Positions 32,949 to 45,109 of a DNA stretch of 64,000 bases are shown here, in pieces. The stretch is taken from NCBI GenBank assembly GCA_963691655.1, contig OY829326.1, forward strand, positions 112,441,388 through 112,505,387. Reading direction: 5' to 3'. The DNA is from Toxonevra muliebris. Its lineage: Eukaryota > Arthropoda > Insecta > Diptera > Pallopteridae. Below the pieces are notes generated by a model that worked only from the letters and a program-made list of their open reading frames with translations, had not been told where the DNA came from and made no database searches. The position numbers and the translations under genes were made by a program. The stretch's first letter is position 1. Each line of letters starts with the position of its first letter.

Positions 32949-35900
32949 TATTAAGCATAAAATTAGGGTGAAAAAGGTGGATATAAAAGTCACGATGTGA
33001 TTTAAAATAACAATGAATTAGATAGTAAATCAAGAAAATTTAGGTGATAGAATTTTTAAAGCATTTTCAAATTTTAAAGCTTTATTTATGAGTAAATAAT
33101 AGGACTTTTCTTATCTGCACAAGCCTTATCTTATTTCAATGCATAAGTATTTAACAGAAGTTCACTCAGTTCCATTTCTTATTATGGTTTGGTGATCTTT
33201 CGTAATTCCTTTACCTTCTTTTTATATCATGAATAAAAACTTAATAATTCTTAAGAATAATTTGATTAATTAACATTTTACCGATACTTGAATACTTAAA
33301 TACACTTGTCCTTCGGTTTACACGGTACTCGAATTACACGGTTTCATTTCAACCTACACGGTTTCACTCTATGTAGACTCTGCTTCATTTTACACTGTAG
33401 TTTAATATATATTACACGTGTAAATTAAGGAATGGGTGTATATGTAATTCATGCATATGTAAATTGAAAATTCGTAATTCCATTAAGTAAAGCAGCAACA
33501 GCACATGCATGATGCCATTTTACTTCACTTCTTATGCAAATTGAAATGAAAAATCGAATTTGCATAAATATCTGCACAAAATATTTCCACCTGTGATCCT
33601 TACGGCCTTGAGCCTTAATGCTTTTTTATTTCACATCAATTTCAACTGTTGCTCTTTTTCGATATTCTCTTTCATTGCAATTTATTCTTTGCTCTTTATT
33701 CATTTCTTTGGCAAATCTTTTTATGCCTACAAAGTCTTGTATTTATAACAGGATTTTTAAAAAAAAAACAAAAAACTTTTCTTATCCCAATTTTTGCCGA
33801 TACTGTTATACATTTGTGTATTATGCAAAATATCGAATCGAATAATAAGATGTTGATGATTGAGAAGTTGATGCATCATTGCCTTACAATAATTTGAATA
33901 ATTTTTCATTTATATTTTTCTTCTTCGTTCATATAGCTTAAACGGATGCAGTTTATTTTGATGATGATGCTATCATTAAATTTGTCTAGTTGAATGTTAA
34001 AAGTTAACCTTTATTTGAAGATTAGAAATTAGAATATTAGAAAATCGATTTAAATTGCAAATAATATGGTTTATGTTGATTTTAGACAAAAATGTTAACG
34101 AGGAAAATTTATAATAATAAGCGATTGGGAAAATTAAGAAGAAAATTGTAGAAATTAAAAATAAAATATCGCAAGGAATAGTTAAGCGAACAATGCGTGG
34201 GAAAGCATTTTAGAATAAATTATGTATGGCAAACTTCTAGGAAATATAAGTATTGAAACAAAAAAGAAACTTATGGCCAGCCATCAGTCGAAGAAAAATA
34301 TATGGAAAAATTATTCATGATAAAAAAAAGAATAATGGGAAAATAACTAAAAAAAAATATAAAGCAATAAAAATAAATATAAGGCGAAAGGGAGAAGAAA
34401 ATAAATTTGCTGAGAAAACTGAAAAAAAGTTCTGTAAAAAAAGTTGGAAAATCAACCGGCAGGAATATTATTGGAAGTATTTAAAAGCTAGAAGCAATCA
34501 TAGCAAACATTTCGAGTATGTGAAAAAATTAGTAGCAAAATATTGGCGAGAAAATATTATGGAAAACCAATGTGGTGTATAGGGAAAAAAGAAAGAATTA
34601 CACTGTAACAACATTTTCAACTTTTAAAAATGTTAACTTAATTTTGTTGGGGAGGATTTGGGTTTGTATTTGATGTAGCTGAAAATTTGAGACATTTGAT
34701 AATCTTTATTTAAATGAACTTTTGAACTATTGAATCCTAATACTAACAACGAATTATATTCTTTCATGTAGGCACACAAGCCATTGCTATTGATTTTTGA
34801 CGATTTTAGCCACTCATTTTTACTATTTTGGTCCACCGATGGAGCATTGTACGGCGTGAGGGAAATAAAGATGCAGACACATTTTCGAGCCTATTTACAG
34901 AGACGATTAATATGTTTCTCAACTCTATTTTAAAATTTCGTCGCTCAATATTTTCTATTATAATGAGCATACAATTTTGTTTCAAATCTATAAGTTAGAC
35001 TATAAGAAACAAAAACCAATATACCAATTTCTTAGTTAGACTATTGACAATAGCCCTAGCCAAGAATAAAATTACTGCTATATTGTATGGACTTGATGCA
35101 TTAGGATTTTGAACGCATCAAATGCAAAGCTAGTTTTAAAACAATCATGAGACCAATTTTTGCAAATATTTGGAACGGTGAGGAAATTGAGAAAGAAAAA
35201 TTGGAATAAAAAATTGGAAAAAGTAAGAAGGATTATCAGTAATAAATAGAATTGAAAAAAAAGTGTCGAAATAAAATCCCGAAAAAATATATGGAAGTTA
35301 TGCAATATAACTCATTCCCACTGATTTATTTTACATTCTCTCAATGAAATTTACCGCATGCTACCAATTTTTTATTCGATTAGTCATTGGATAATATATA
35401 TCGATAGTTGATAATAAAATATTAGTTATACGTGGTAAATTTCCATTTTTAAAAACATTGAGGTAAGTGCAAATGTTCTAATGAATCGGTTAACGGATAT
35501 CCTTACCACTTAACAACAATAAAAACAACTTAGCGAGGCAGCCGATTGCAATTATTTATAAAAGTGGCTTAAAAGCATTTCATTGTACATAGCGTAGATA
35601 CACACACTGTACACACATGCACATATTTTATAAGTATGTATCTGTGTTCTTCTATGCATTTCCGTTTCATTTAATTTACTACCAAGCAATAAAATACAAC
35701 TATGCGATAATTAGTTTTTAATAGCATTTTTTTTTCACTGCTCACACGTTTATTAGTAAATACGCTAGGGGTAACTTGCACGTGGATATTTTTGTATGTA
35801 TGTATGCATAAATATGTACACATGTGTTTGTGTTTTCTTGTATACTTTTAACACGTTTTCAATTAATTTCATGATATAACAAAAATAATGTTGCACTACT

Positions 35901-36700
35901 TAAAATAAATTGAATAACGTAAAATTAATTGCTAACCAAGACTATTTCAATTCCTTATTTTGGAAAAAAGTTATGCATATATTAAAATAAAGAATATATT
36001 TACATTAGAAGTGGGAGCTCAAATGTAGGTGCCTCGGGTCTCAGAATTTTAGAAGCTTTTTTTTAGCTCCAATCTATTATTATTATCATCATTATCATCA
36101 ATTAAAAAAAAATATATAGAGATCTTGCTTCAGCCTTCGAATTTATATTGAATGTTCTTTGAAAGTTTGTCTATTGCTGATTGAAGCCACTATAGTAATC
36201 ATATTCTTATTTTTGTCGAAAGTTTGAGAGGTTATTTAATTTCTGTATGATATCGTATTTTTTATTTCAAAAAAACCCTATAAAATAAGATCAAATATGT
36301 AAAAAAAAAATTTAAGTTTTTACGTTATTTATTCGAAAATGTTTTACTTGAGCTGTAGAAAGTTGAGTTTTTCTCTAGATTTTTTATTTTTTTTAACTTC
36401 TTTGTATTTTAAACGGAATTGATGATTTAAAAAATTATTTATATACTTCAATTCAACATGGGTTTTTAATAGCCTCTAGTTTTGTGAGCGTATCGCTTCA
36501 TTTACGTATCAAAAATGCTGTCATACGGTGTAATAATGATAATTTTTTATTTCCATTGCCGCGTTACTCAAGGGAGCAAATTTATTTGAGGCACACAATC
36601 AAATTGAAAAAATATTAGGACCAAAACAGTTTAAGAAGATTGGTCGAAAAAGGCCCTTAAAAAATTCGGAAAAAATCCATGCTAAATAAAAAATCTAAGC
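32949..36700. other. Intergenic AT-rich DNA with short repeats
   Basis: No gene recognised. Near 33318-33365 the word TACACGGT occurs four times (TTACACGGTACTC, TTACACGGTTTCA, CTACACGGTTTCA and a decayed copy). The lysine-rich frame around 34253-34582 is an A-rich composition artefact. Confidence 0.5.
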
Positions 36701-36879
36701 ACATTATAACGCTTTCTTCTCCGATCTCATCGTTCTTTAGTCTAACTATCTCTCTATTTTTCGTCGTACTGTTTCCTTTTTTTTTTAGCGCAAAGGAATT
36801 TGTAAAAAATCATATGAAAACATAACAGAACACATGCCAGAAAAAAATGTGCCGCTCACTCTTTCTATCAAACCTGTCT

Positions 36880-37700
36880 CAATTCACTAACCCTGTATCC
36901 ACCTATTTTCTTGTATACACTCTCAACTATTCTAATCTTTCCCCTCTTTTCTAAATTCTTTCATCCTCACTGGCTCTAAATTCGTTATTCCGTATACTGT
37001 TTTCTAAAAACTCTCGCAAATCCACCACTGTTACTTTTTCATCTTCCTCTATTGCTTTTGTCTATTGTCATCTTTCCTCTTCTCGTAGAAAATATCTGTA
37101 AAAAATATAAAATAAATTAATGATAAATTTGGAAATAAAGAAAGATTAAAAAATTATGAAGAGAATTAAAAATTCGTATGAAGAAAATAACATGGGTAAA
37201 TAATATTCTAATCCCTCCCTTCATCTATTTCTCTTCCGTCCTCTACCCTCTTCCTTACTCCTCTTTCTTACTTCTCTTTTTCTCTCCTCTTCTTGTCTCT
37301 TTTCCCTCTCTTCTTCCACTCCTTCTTCACAGTTTCGTTTCCCTTTCGCCTTTTCCTCTCTGCTTCTCCCCTCTCCCGTCTTCCATTCGTCTCATCCTTT
37401 CCCCTCTTTTACTCGTCTCTTCCTCTCCCCCTCTTTCATTCTTCTTCTTCCTTCCTTCCTCTGCCTCTCATTGTTTCCACCTCCTCTCCATTCTTTGATT
37501 CCCCGCTTTAACACCACTCGTCCTCTACCTTCCTCCTCTCCCCTCCCCTTTCCTCTTTTTCCATTCTCCTATCTTTCCTTCCCTCTCTTTCACTCACATC
37601 TTTTCCTCTCTTCCATTCCCTCTTCCATTACCCTCTTCCATTACCCTCTTCCACACCACTCGTCCTCACCTCTCTTCCTCACCTTTTCCTCTTTGCCAGA
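36880..37700 (+). repeat. Polypyrimidine (CT-rich) tract
   Basis: About 800 bp in which the + strand is almost all C and T from 37200 to 37700, with units such as TCTCTTCC and CTCTTCCATTACC (repeated at 37620-37652). Open frames here are low-complexity Ser/Pro/Leu/Phe strings and not genes. Confidence 0.85.
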
Positions 37701-37729
37701 GGATCTACAGATTGAAGAAAAAATATAAC

Positions 37730-39150
37730 AAGAATTATAAATACGAAAAATTTATCAAAAATGATAACTTAATATCAGAAAAAATGGGAAAATTCAACTG
37801 CAATTCATTATTAAATCTAAGGAAAATCCCATATTTTTTTTTTTTGCTATATCTTCCCAAATGTCCTCAATATTGAGAGCAACACAAAGTCAAAAAGAAA
37901 AATCCTTTGACATGATTCAACTCTTTGAATTTCCTTATATGTTAAATTATGAGTACACTAAAGTTTCAGGCGGCGTTTGAAAATATATTACAATTTTTTT
38001 AGGTCACAAAATCAAAGGATTTGCATTGAAATAAATTCCAAGACTCTAATATTCAACATGTATGTATATATGCTTGTATTATTATTTGATATCCTTTGTG
38101 CGTATATCCTTACGCGCATTTATTTCAAAGCAACTGCAAATCCTATTTAGTCTTTTTCGGTGCTTTAACACTGTACATCATCAACAACATACAAAATAAC
38201 CCCATCAGTGATTTTTTTTCTTGGCCCATAACGAATAGCTGCTTAGGGGATTTCTGTTGGTTTTGCGTGTGTTTTTGTTTTTGTTTTGTTTCTTGTTGCG
38301 TATATCTTTTAAGCCCTCGTCAAATTAGAGCAGCAAATTCAACGGATTGGAAGAATTTAAAATCATGTAAATATTTTAGCGGTTAAATTTGCCGCATATT
38401 TATTTGGCGCTTTTTCTTTTTGAGCATCTTATCTGCTTTTTTGCACTCCAAGGGAGTTTGGTAGTCTATTAGCAGCCGCAAAAGGATTTTATTTTGGGTA
38501 ACTTTAATGCAAGAAAGAAAAGAAAATTTAATTTCTCGTTAATATCTATGCATAAATACAGTAAATTAGTGCTGCAGCTTAGTGGTAATAAATAAGCAAA
38601 TTGGTTATATTGTTTTAAAAGGTTGATTGTTTTATATACTATGAGAATATCAAAATATCAATTTTAATGGCAGTTCTGCCTTAAAAACAGAACCCGTTTT
38701 ACAACTCTCCACTCTCTACATAGTCTGATGTATGTATCTCTTCAGAGTAACTTTCTGTATGTTAGGTACATTATTTCCATATAAATATGCCGTAAAGGGA
38801 AAGGCAAATCACTTCAGTTGATTATCTTTTGGACATAGCAACATGGAAAATATCTGAATTGTACCACTAGTTATAATTATTTAACTCTATAAATAAAAAA
38901 AAAGAGAATACTGTTCGTCCAGAGCATATAGCATATTAATTACCAAACTGACACTACAAAAAAAATTAAACAGACTGTACTTTTTAATAGGGTGAGATCA
39001 TATAGCTCGTTTTCTTCAAAACTCTCACAGACAAAAAAAAAAAAAACAAATTATCAATAAAATTTCAATGAACTACCACTCCGTCGAACAAAACAACGAC
39101 AAAAACTCTTCTGACAAGAAAAGTTCATAAGACACCGTTATGATTTTTTT
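37730..39150. other. Intergenic AT-rich DNA
   Basis: No gene recognised. Confidence 0.5.
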
Positions 39151-39254
39151 ACGCAGATTTAACCCTTTATCACGCAAGATCATATAAATACCAGATGCTT
39201 AACAAGAAGTGTTATACCGATTACATTAATAAAATCAAAATTTGATATTCATCT

Positions 39255-40930
39255 TGATGATAATTTTGTAAATTCTAAGCGTAAATTTACTGATTTGCCA
39301 TCTTCAATGAAATTAAATGATTGTGTATCTGATGATGATTCTATCATTTAATTTGCAAGTTATTTCAAATCTACATATTCCAACAAACGTGTTGACAATC
39401 GAAGACCTTATCCATTTGAAATTCCTAAATTTAACACTATTTGTTACCCTGTTATTCTTCCAACGGAAGTCTTTAATTATCTTAATTCACTGAAGTTGAC
39501 TTATACCGGGGGGCCAGATGAAATTCCAAGTTGCATTTTAAAAATTTGTGTTGAGTCTCTGTATTTGCCACTTTCTAAAATTTTTAATGCTTCCTTGCGT
39601 AGCGGTATTTTTCCCAGTGTTTGGAAAAAATCATTTATTATTCCTTTGCATAAGAGTGGTTCAAAATCTGATATTGCAAGCTACCGCGGTATAGCTAAGC
39701 TTAATGTGATACTAAAATTATATGAATCGATCGTTACAGAACAATTAAAACATTCACCTTTTCAACATGGCTTTCTTAAAGGCCACAGGTCCACAGTAAC
39801 TAATCTTTTGCAATGCTCAACTAATATAAATAAAGAATTTTCCAACAACTTTCAGACTGATGTCATCTATACCGATTTTAGTAAAATTTTCGACGTAGTG
39901 AATCATGATTTGCTGATCGATAATCTTGATTTTTTTGGTTTTCCACCACTGTTTGTTAAATGGATTCGTTCATATCTGTGTAACAGAAATCAGAAGGTGC
40001 TGTTCAAAAGCTCTATCTCATCTTGTATTGAAGTTCCATCTGGAGTTCCTCAGGGTAGTCATCTTGGTCCGATTTTATTCCTTATATATATATAATAAGA
40101 TGGGGGCATCTGTTATCCGTCACTCAAAAATTTTATTATATGCTGATGATGTGAAACTTTTTACTTCACATTATTCTGAAGACGCACAAATCTTGCTTCA
40201 ATCAGATCTTGATGCGTTAACAAATTGGTGTCAGATTAATTTAATGTCTTTAAATTTAATGAAATGTAAATCAATGGTCTATTCGAGAAGACAACCAATC
40301 CCATCAGAATACTGTATAAATGATTACACCTTGGAAACTGTGCTTCATTTCACTGACTTGGGCATTGTGATGGACCCTAAATTACGTTTTAATTTGCATA
40401 TTAACATGTTTATAAATAAAGCTAAGGGAATATTTGCATTCATTAAAAGATGGTCAAATGAATTTAATGATCCGCATGTAACGAAAACACTTTTTAAGTC
40501 TCTGGTAAGACCAATCTTGGAATACGGTTCTCCAGTTTGGAGTCCTCAATATAACTGTTAATGCCATAGATTAGAGTCTGTTCAGAAACAGTTTCTTTTG
40601 TTTGCTTTAAAAAATTTTCGATGGGATCCATCCCAAAACCTTCCACCTTACACACATCGTCTTAAACTTTTAGATTTACCAACTCTAGAGAGCAGAAGAG
40701 TAATGCCTAATGTTAACTTTAAAACATCCGAAATATCCGATGATTTAAAAATTGTAATTTTTATGAAGGAATGCTACTGATAAAAAATTTTTAATTTTCC
40801 CTTCGTGGTAATTTCTGTCGAACCGAATTCCATATTGACATTGACGCCATACGGTGCTTTAAATACAAGGGTTTTCCATTGGGCATAGTTCATGAATGCA
40901 TTAACACTTCCAAATTGTTAAATTTTGTGT
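39255..40930 (+). pseudogene. Jockey/CR1-type LINE reverse transcriptase, decayed
   Basis: The reverse-transcriptase domain spans a continuous frame from about 39360 (after a TAA at 39350) to 40095. It contains GGPDEIPSCIL, WKKSFIIPLHKSGSKSDIAS and YRGIAKL (finger motifs), QHGFLKGHRSTVTNLL, VIYTDFSKIFDVVNH (first catalytic Asp) and SGVPQGSHLGPILFL. A frameshift at a TA-repeat (near 40086-40095) moves the active site LLYADDVKLF (about 40135-40165) into another frame, which runs to a stop at 40559. The thumb and C-terminal part (CHRLESVQKQF and on) continues in pieces to about 40930. At least two stops and one frameshift make it dead. The endonuclease and ORF1 are absent. Confidence 0.85.
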
Positions 40931-41628
40931 AGACCAGTACGTTAAGAACGTGTCAATGGACGGAATGAAACAGGTTGAGGATGTTGGAACAGGCAACTAC
41001 ATATTTCAAATATAAGTAAATGACTCTTTCAGCTAAATTACTTAAATTTTCAATCAAAACTTGCTAAAAGCCTAGTCTGGCAAAGAGATAAATTTCTACG
41101 TCGACAGTCAAGCAGCACTTAAGCCTAAATAAAACGATAATATCAATAACTGATACTAAGTGCTGCAAAGTATTTAAAAAATATTCCATCGAAAACTCGG
41201 TTCATTTTTGAAGTGAAACTTCTTTTCTCTTGTCCTGGAGTAAAACCAACCGGATGTGACGTCGCGCGTAAGTTTGCAATGCGACATAATTTTGTCGAGC
41301 AATGTGCATCAGGGGCTAAATATCAATATTCCGTAACTGAATTCACGAGCAAAATATATAATAAACTATTCATAAAAAGTTTTAATTCAACATAACATAT
41401 TAATTACACACACACACACACGCCTATGGCAGAAAGAACAATGTGTAGCGTCGCCATCTTAAAGTTTATGACAGTTATACATTTCACATACAGATGGCGC
41501 AAATGTCCAAGGAATTACATGAAGATGTCGCACACAAAAAGAGTTCGTCTACAATTGTCATCGACATTACCGGTACAGAGTTGCAATTTTTGTTCTAGCA
41601 TTAATCCCAAAAAAAAAAAAAAAATTGG
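40931..41628. other. Intergenic, short CA microsatellite
   Basis: No gene recognised; (AC)n at about 41405-41421 and an A15 run near 41609. Confidence 0.5.
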
Positions 41629-41823
41629 TTGTGTATTAACGAACACAAGGCAGAAGTGAAACTTCTTGTGAACTAAACGAATCACAAGCAAATGAAATTA
41701 AAAAACACAAGCCAATGAAGTAAAAAATTTAGCGATTCAACATTTTAATTTGCTTGTTATTTGCTTGAGTTTCGTTTAGTTCACAAGAAGTTTCACTTCT
41801 GCCTTGTGTTCGTTAATACACAA
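41629..41823. repeat. Perfect 53-bp palindrome arms with 89-bp loop
   Basis: 41629-41681 and 41771-41823 are exact reverse complements over 53 bp (arm begins TTGTGTATTAACGAACACAA). The loop itself has weaker inverted repeats built on CAAGCAAATGAAATTA. No mismatches, so the arms are young or actively corrected. No gene in it. Confidence 0.95.
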
Positions 41824-41833
41824 TTTAGTTTTT

Positions 41834-42216
41834 CTATTCAAACAGATCAAACGTTCAAACTTGATTCTGAAAGAGTTTTTCATGCCCTTTAATAATATTA
41901 TAAGCTCATAATAAATATTTTTTTAATTTATATAGGGAAATTCGTAAATCAAAATTTTATTTAATTTTTTGAATCAATCCGAAACTTTTTTTGTTTTTTT
42001 AATTTATTTTTAAAAGAAAGCCTGTCTTTTTTGCTACAAACACACAAAAGGCAAACTCAGTAGTTTTAGAGATACAAGACTTTATTGAATGCGAGACGCA
42101 CACTTCGCGTCGCGCCAACTCTTTTTTCTACGAGTTTGAAGTCCAGTCATGTCATGTGAGGCATGAAAAACTCTTTCAGAATCAAGTTTGAACGTTTGAT
42201 CTGGTTGAATAGAAAA
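41834..42216. repeat. Second inverted repeat, ~52-bp arms
   Basis: TCAAACGTTCAAACTTGATT followed by CTGAAAGAGTTTTTCATGCC (41848-41890) is matched inverted by GGCATGAAAAACTCTTTCAG and on (42153-42200). A further pair, AAGCTCATAAT near 41912 and GTTATGAGCTT near 42221, is in register, so the foldback is larger. It lies directly beside the perfect palindrome. Confidence 0.8.
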
Positions 42217-42565
42217 AAAGTTATGAGCTTTTGAATCTAGTGGTATTGTCAACAGAATTAAAAATTTAACCCTTTTCAATCCTTTATAACTAAGAAAGGG
42301 GTGGGGTTAAAAATCTAATACTTGCAATTAAATTAGAGTCATATAGAGGAATAAGTTTAGGAAGTATGAAAGTATGAAACAAGAACATAACGAAAAAATG
42401 TGGGGTTGTTCAGGAATAATGCCCCATACACCGATTAAGTCACCTTCTATATTTTATAACAATTTTTATAATACATTTTTACGTTTCTACCATGCTTCAC
42501 TAACATAGAATTAATTTATTCAATTAAGTTCTTTTTCGCATTATAGATTGACATCTTTACTATAG

Positions 42566-43322
42566 AGTCATTCCATATGAAATCGTCTGAAAAATAAAAA
42601 TTTCGTTGCTGCTCTATTTCAGATCTTGCTCAAACTTCGTGGGAATCTTCTTTAGGGTTGCAAAGAAGGAAATCCGACGTTATACATTTTTCTCATGCTC
42701 CAATTCGCGACAGAGCGAATTAAAAAATTGAAAAAGAGTAATTTTAATGCTTTTCATTTTTAACTGTAAAATTGGTTTGGTTAAAGATATTTGCACGGTT
42801 GAGATAGCGTTCTGAAGTTAAAAGATAGAATTTTTTTCAAATTTATTTAAATCCACACATTTAATACCCACAATTAATAACTTTAGGCTGAAAATATGTA
42901 TATTTTTCTGACTTTTCGTGGTTTTTAGCTGACTCCAATATCCACACGTTTGAATATAAGCAGCTAATGTTTCTCAGCCATCAAGGGCACATCTTTCAAA
43001 AGAAAGTAAACCTACGATTGGCTGATTCCTCTTTCTCTTTATAAAAAATAACGGCACTTGAAGTTTATGAATTTCAAAAACTTGCATACTTTAGGCTATC
43101 AAATGGACGTGTTTGGGACCAAGTGCTAAACTGACAATTACATAGTATTTAGTTCTTAATCCAAACTTTAAAGCCCTGTAGGCTCGTTTTGTTATTTTCA
43201 TAGCTTGCGCGTGTATAACCGGTTAAAGTAAGCAAAAATATCTGTAATTTTTTTTGTTTTTGAAACAACATTTTATTTATATATAAGTATACTTGCAGAT
43301 TAGACGATTTCATATGGCATGA
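42566..43322. mobile_element. MITE with ends TCATTCCATATGAAATCGTC
   Basis: About 757 bp bounded by GTCATTCCATATGAAATCGT (42567) and an inverted match, ACGATTTCATATGGCATGA (ending near 43321). The end motif TCATTCCATAT is shared with the foldback composite at 2705, so the two may belong to one superfamily. No coding capacity. Confidence 0.65.
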
Positions 43323-43343
43323 AAGCATTTCTGGCTAACCATT

Positions 43344-43815
43344 AAGACTTGATTAAAGACGACCTCGATTGTCTAGTGGATAGTGCACTAGATTTTCATT
43401 CAGAAGGTTGCGGGCTCGATTCCCGTCTTGGTCTGGTGGTTAATTCTCATAAACTTCTTATATTCACTGTCGATATGAAGTGGATGAGAATTAGAAGAAT
43501 GTGTACAAGTACACACCTTGGTTGGTAATGGCAAAACCACGGAGCTGATAAAAAATTGCCACACAGCCGTTCGGAATCGGCGTCAAACTGTAGGTCCTAC
43601 CATTGCCATTGTGGTCTAGTGGCAGAGTGCCAGACTCTTATCTCTGGAGACCTGAGTTCGATTCTCGGCTTGGGTATGTTTCTTATCTATCTTTCTTTCT
43701 CCCTTTCTTTCTTTCTTTCTTAGGGCTTTGGTACAATAGATCTTATAGGTCGCAGTGCCTGACTTTCGAGTCGTCCTCTTTCAAATAATAAAAGATAAAA
43801 GAAGACTTGATTAAA
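43344..43815 (+). mobile_element. Dimeric tRNA-derived SINE with 14-bp target duplication
   Basis: AAGACTTGATTAAA is directly repeated at 43344-43357 and 43802-43815. The 444 bp in between hold two tRNA-like Pol III promoters. The first has the A box TTGTCTAGTGGATAG (43369) and the B box GGGCTCGATTCCCG (near 43410). The second has the A box GTGGTCTAGTGGCAG (43611) and the B box GAGTTCGATTCTC (near 43653). The 3' part, GGTACAATAGATCTTATAGG then TCGCAGTGCCTG (43730-43763), closely resembles the 3' end of the LINE at 24330-24370. A TTTC microsatellite lies between the second head and the tail. Confidence 0.8.
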
Positions 43816-44445
43816 AAACGGTATAAATAGTAATGAACAAACTTTAATCCAACAAAAAATCGTTTCAGGTCATTAGCATAAAATATATAAATATTAATCC
43901 TTGCTAAATATTTGTATTTGATTTATGTAGAAAAAATATATTATGATGTTTTATGATGTAAAGATGAAGTATTCAATATTGAACAAAATAAAAGGGAAAA
44001 ATAATAATGTTGTTTCGGTTTAATATATGTAATTCTTTATTTCGAGAGAAGTAAGATGCTGGATCCAGAAGAGATCTTCTCATATAACTTAAAACTACAA
44101 GTCACCTAACAGTTCAGTTTTACAACAGAAATTCAGCAACTGAACGAAGGAACAGAGAAGATGTTTTTATACGCACTACAAAATTAAGGTGTTGTGAAAA
44201 ATGGATAAAGATGTGCCCACTTAAACACTTGCATTTAAGTTTCAAAATTAAAAATTTTATTAGTAAAAAAGATATTCAAAATACAGTAGGTAATAAAATT
44301 ATAAATGCTAAGCATGTATGTAAATAATGAAGCAAATATGTATGTAAATAAATGTTAAAAGTTATAATAATTTTTTTATATATTAATGCATAACTATGTT
44401 AAATGTGTGAATTTTTCCCAGTTGATGTGTCAACTTCCATTTCAT
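43816..44445. other. Intergenic AT-rich DNA
   Basis: Downstream flank of the LITAF-like gene; no other gene recognised. Confidence 0.5.
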
Positions 44446-44779
44446 TTAGGACTTATATGTTCCAACATAATTATCGCATTTTGTACAAAAATGATTTGTA
44501 TTGCGGCATGTATCCATACAGTACGGCAATAAACAAAAACAGCTAAAAAATAAATTAAATTCACTTCAAATACAAAATGACACATAAAAGCTTAGATCAC
44601 ATTTACCAAGTCCAAGTAAGTAGCAGACATATAAAATGTGTCTTTATCGTAGAACGATGACGTGTCTTAGTCCTTACGCAACAATTACAGCTGGGGCATA
44701 TTAATTTAGTAGAACTGGGTCCAACTGGTATAATCGGTTGAAAATTATACATCGTCGGATACACTTCATTTGTTGTCAT
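44446..44779 (-). CDS. Short LITAF-domain protein, two exons
   Basis: Exon 1 44779-44607 and exon 2 44542-44446 join across a 64-bp intron (GTAAAT donor, TTTTAG acceptor, phase 2), giving 89 residues. The intron interrupts the domain at the same codon as in the gene at 9705-10205, and exon 2 is 97 nt in both. CPSC (28-31) and CTKC (77-80) form the two zinc half-sites, with the hydrophobic membrane-associating segment and cysteines (about 49-66) between. CMDTCRNTNHF (66-76) is identical to the larger paralogue. The proline-rich, PPxY-bearing N-terminus is missing, so NEDD4-ligase binding is not expected. Likely location by family: cytosolic face of late endosomes/lysosomes. The frame is clean, so probably functional. 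Confidence 0.8.
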
Positions 44780-45109
44780 TGTTACTGTTTTAATTAAAGA
44801 CTATATCAAAGATGAATTATTTAATGCACCAATACAGAAATACCAAGTATTCACTTTTGTGACCGATATTAAACTGAGTGCAAGATTTTTTGAATTTCTC
44901 AAAAGCTATGAATCTGTATTGAGAATGATATAAAGAAAAATGGGGTTCCCAAATTAGTAAGTAACATATTGTGTCGTTATTAATTTTGTATATACTTCAA
45001 AATTACTAAGTAAACTTCAACTTGAGTTTATAGTTATGAAAAAAAAAAGTGTTTTGAAAAGTTTGTGAAGAGGCTCCCTACACCACTATATATTTTTCCC
45101 CGATATGTG
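44780..45109. other. Upstream region of LITAF-like gene
   Basis: 330 bp of AT-rich DNA between the gene start and a hAT-like element. No other gene. Any promoter would lie here; no clear TATA box that I would defend. Confidence 0.4.

Noticed and set aside
34253..34582. Lys-rich 109-residue open frame
   Set aside because: A-rich composition, no motif, poor start context.
37178..37728. Overlapping Ser/Pro/Leu-rich open frames
   Set aside because: Pure product of the polypyrimidine tract: three overlapping frames are open at once, which is compositional.
43361..43435. Functional tRNA gene
   Set aside because: A and B boxes are good, but the anticodon stem does not pair and acceptor ends do not match; the 14-bp duplication shows a retroposed SINE.
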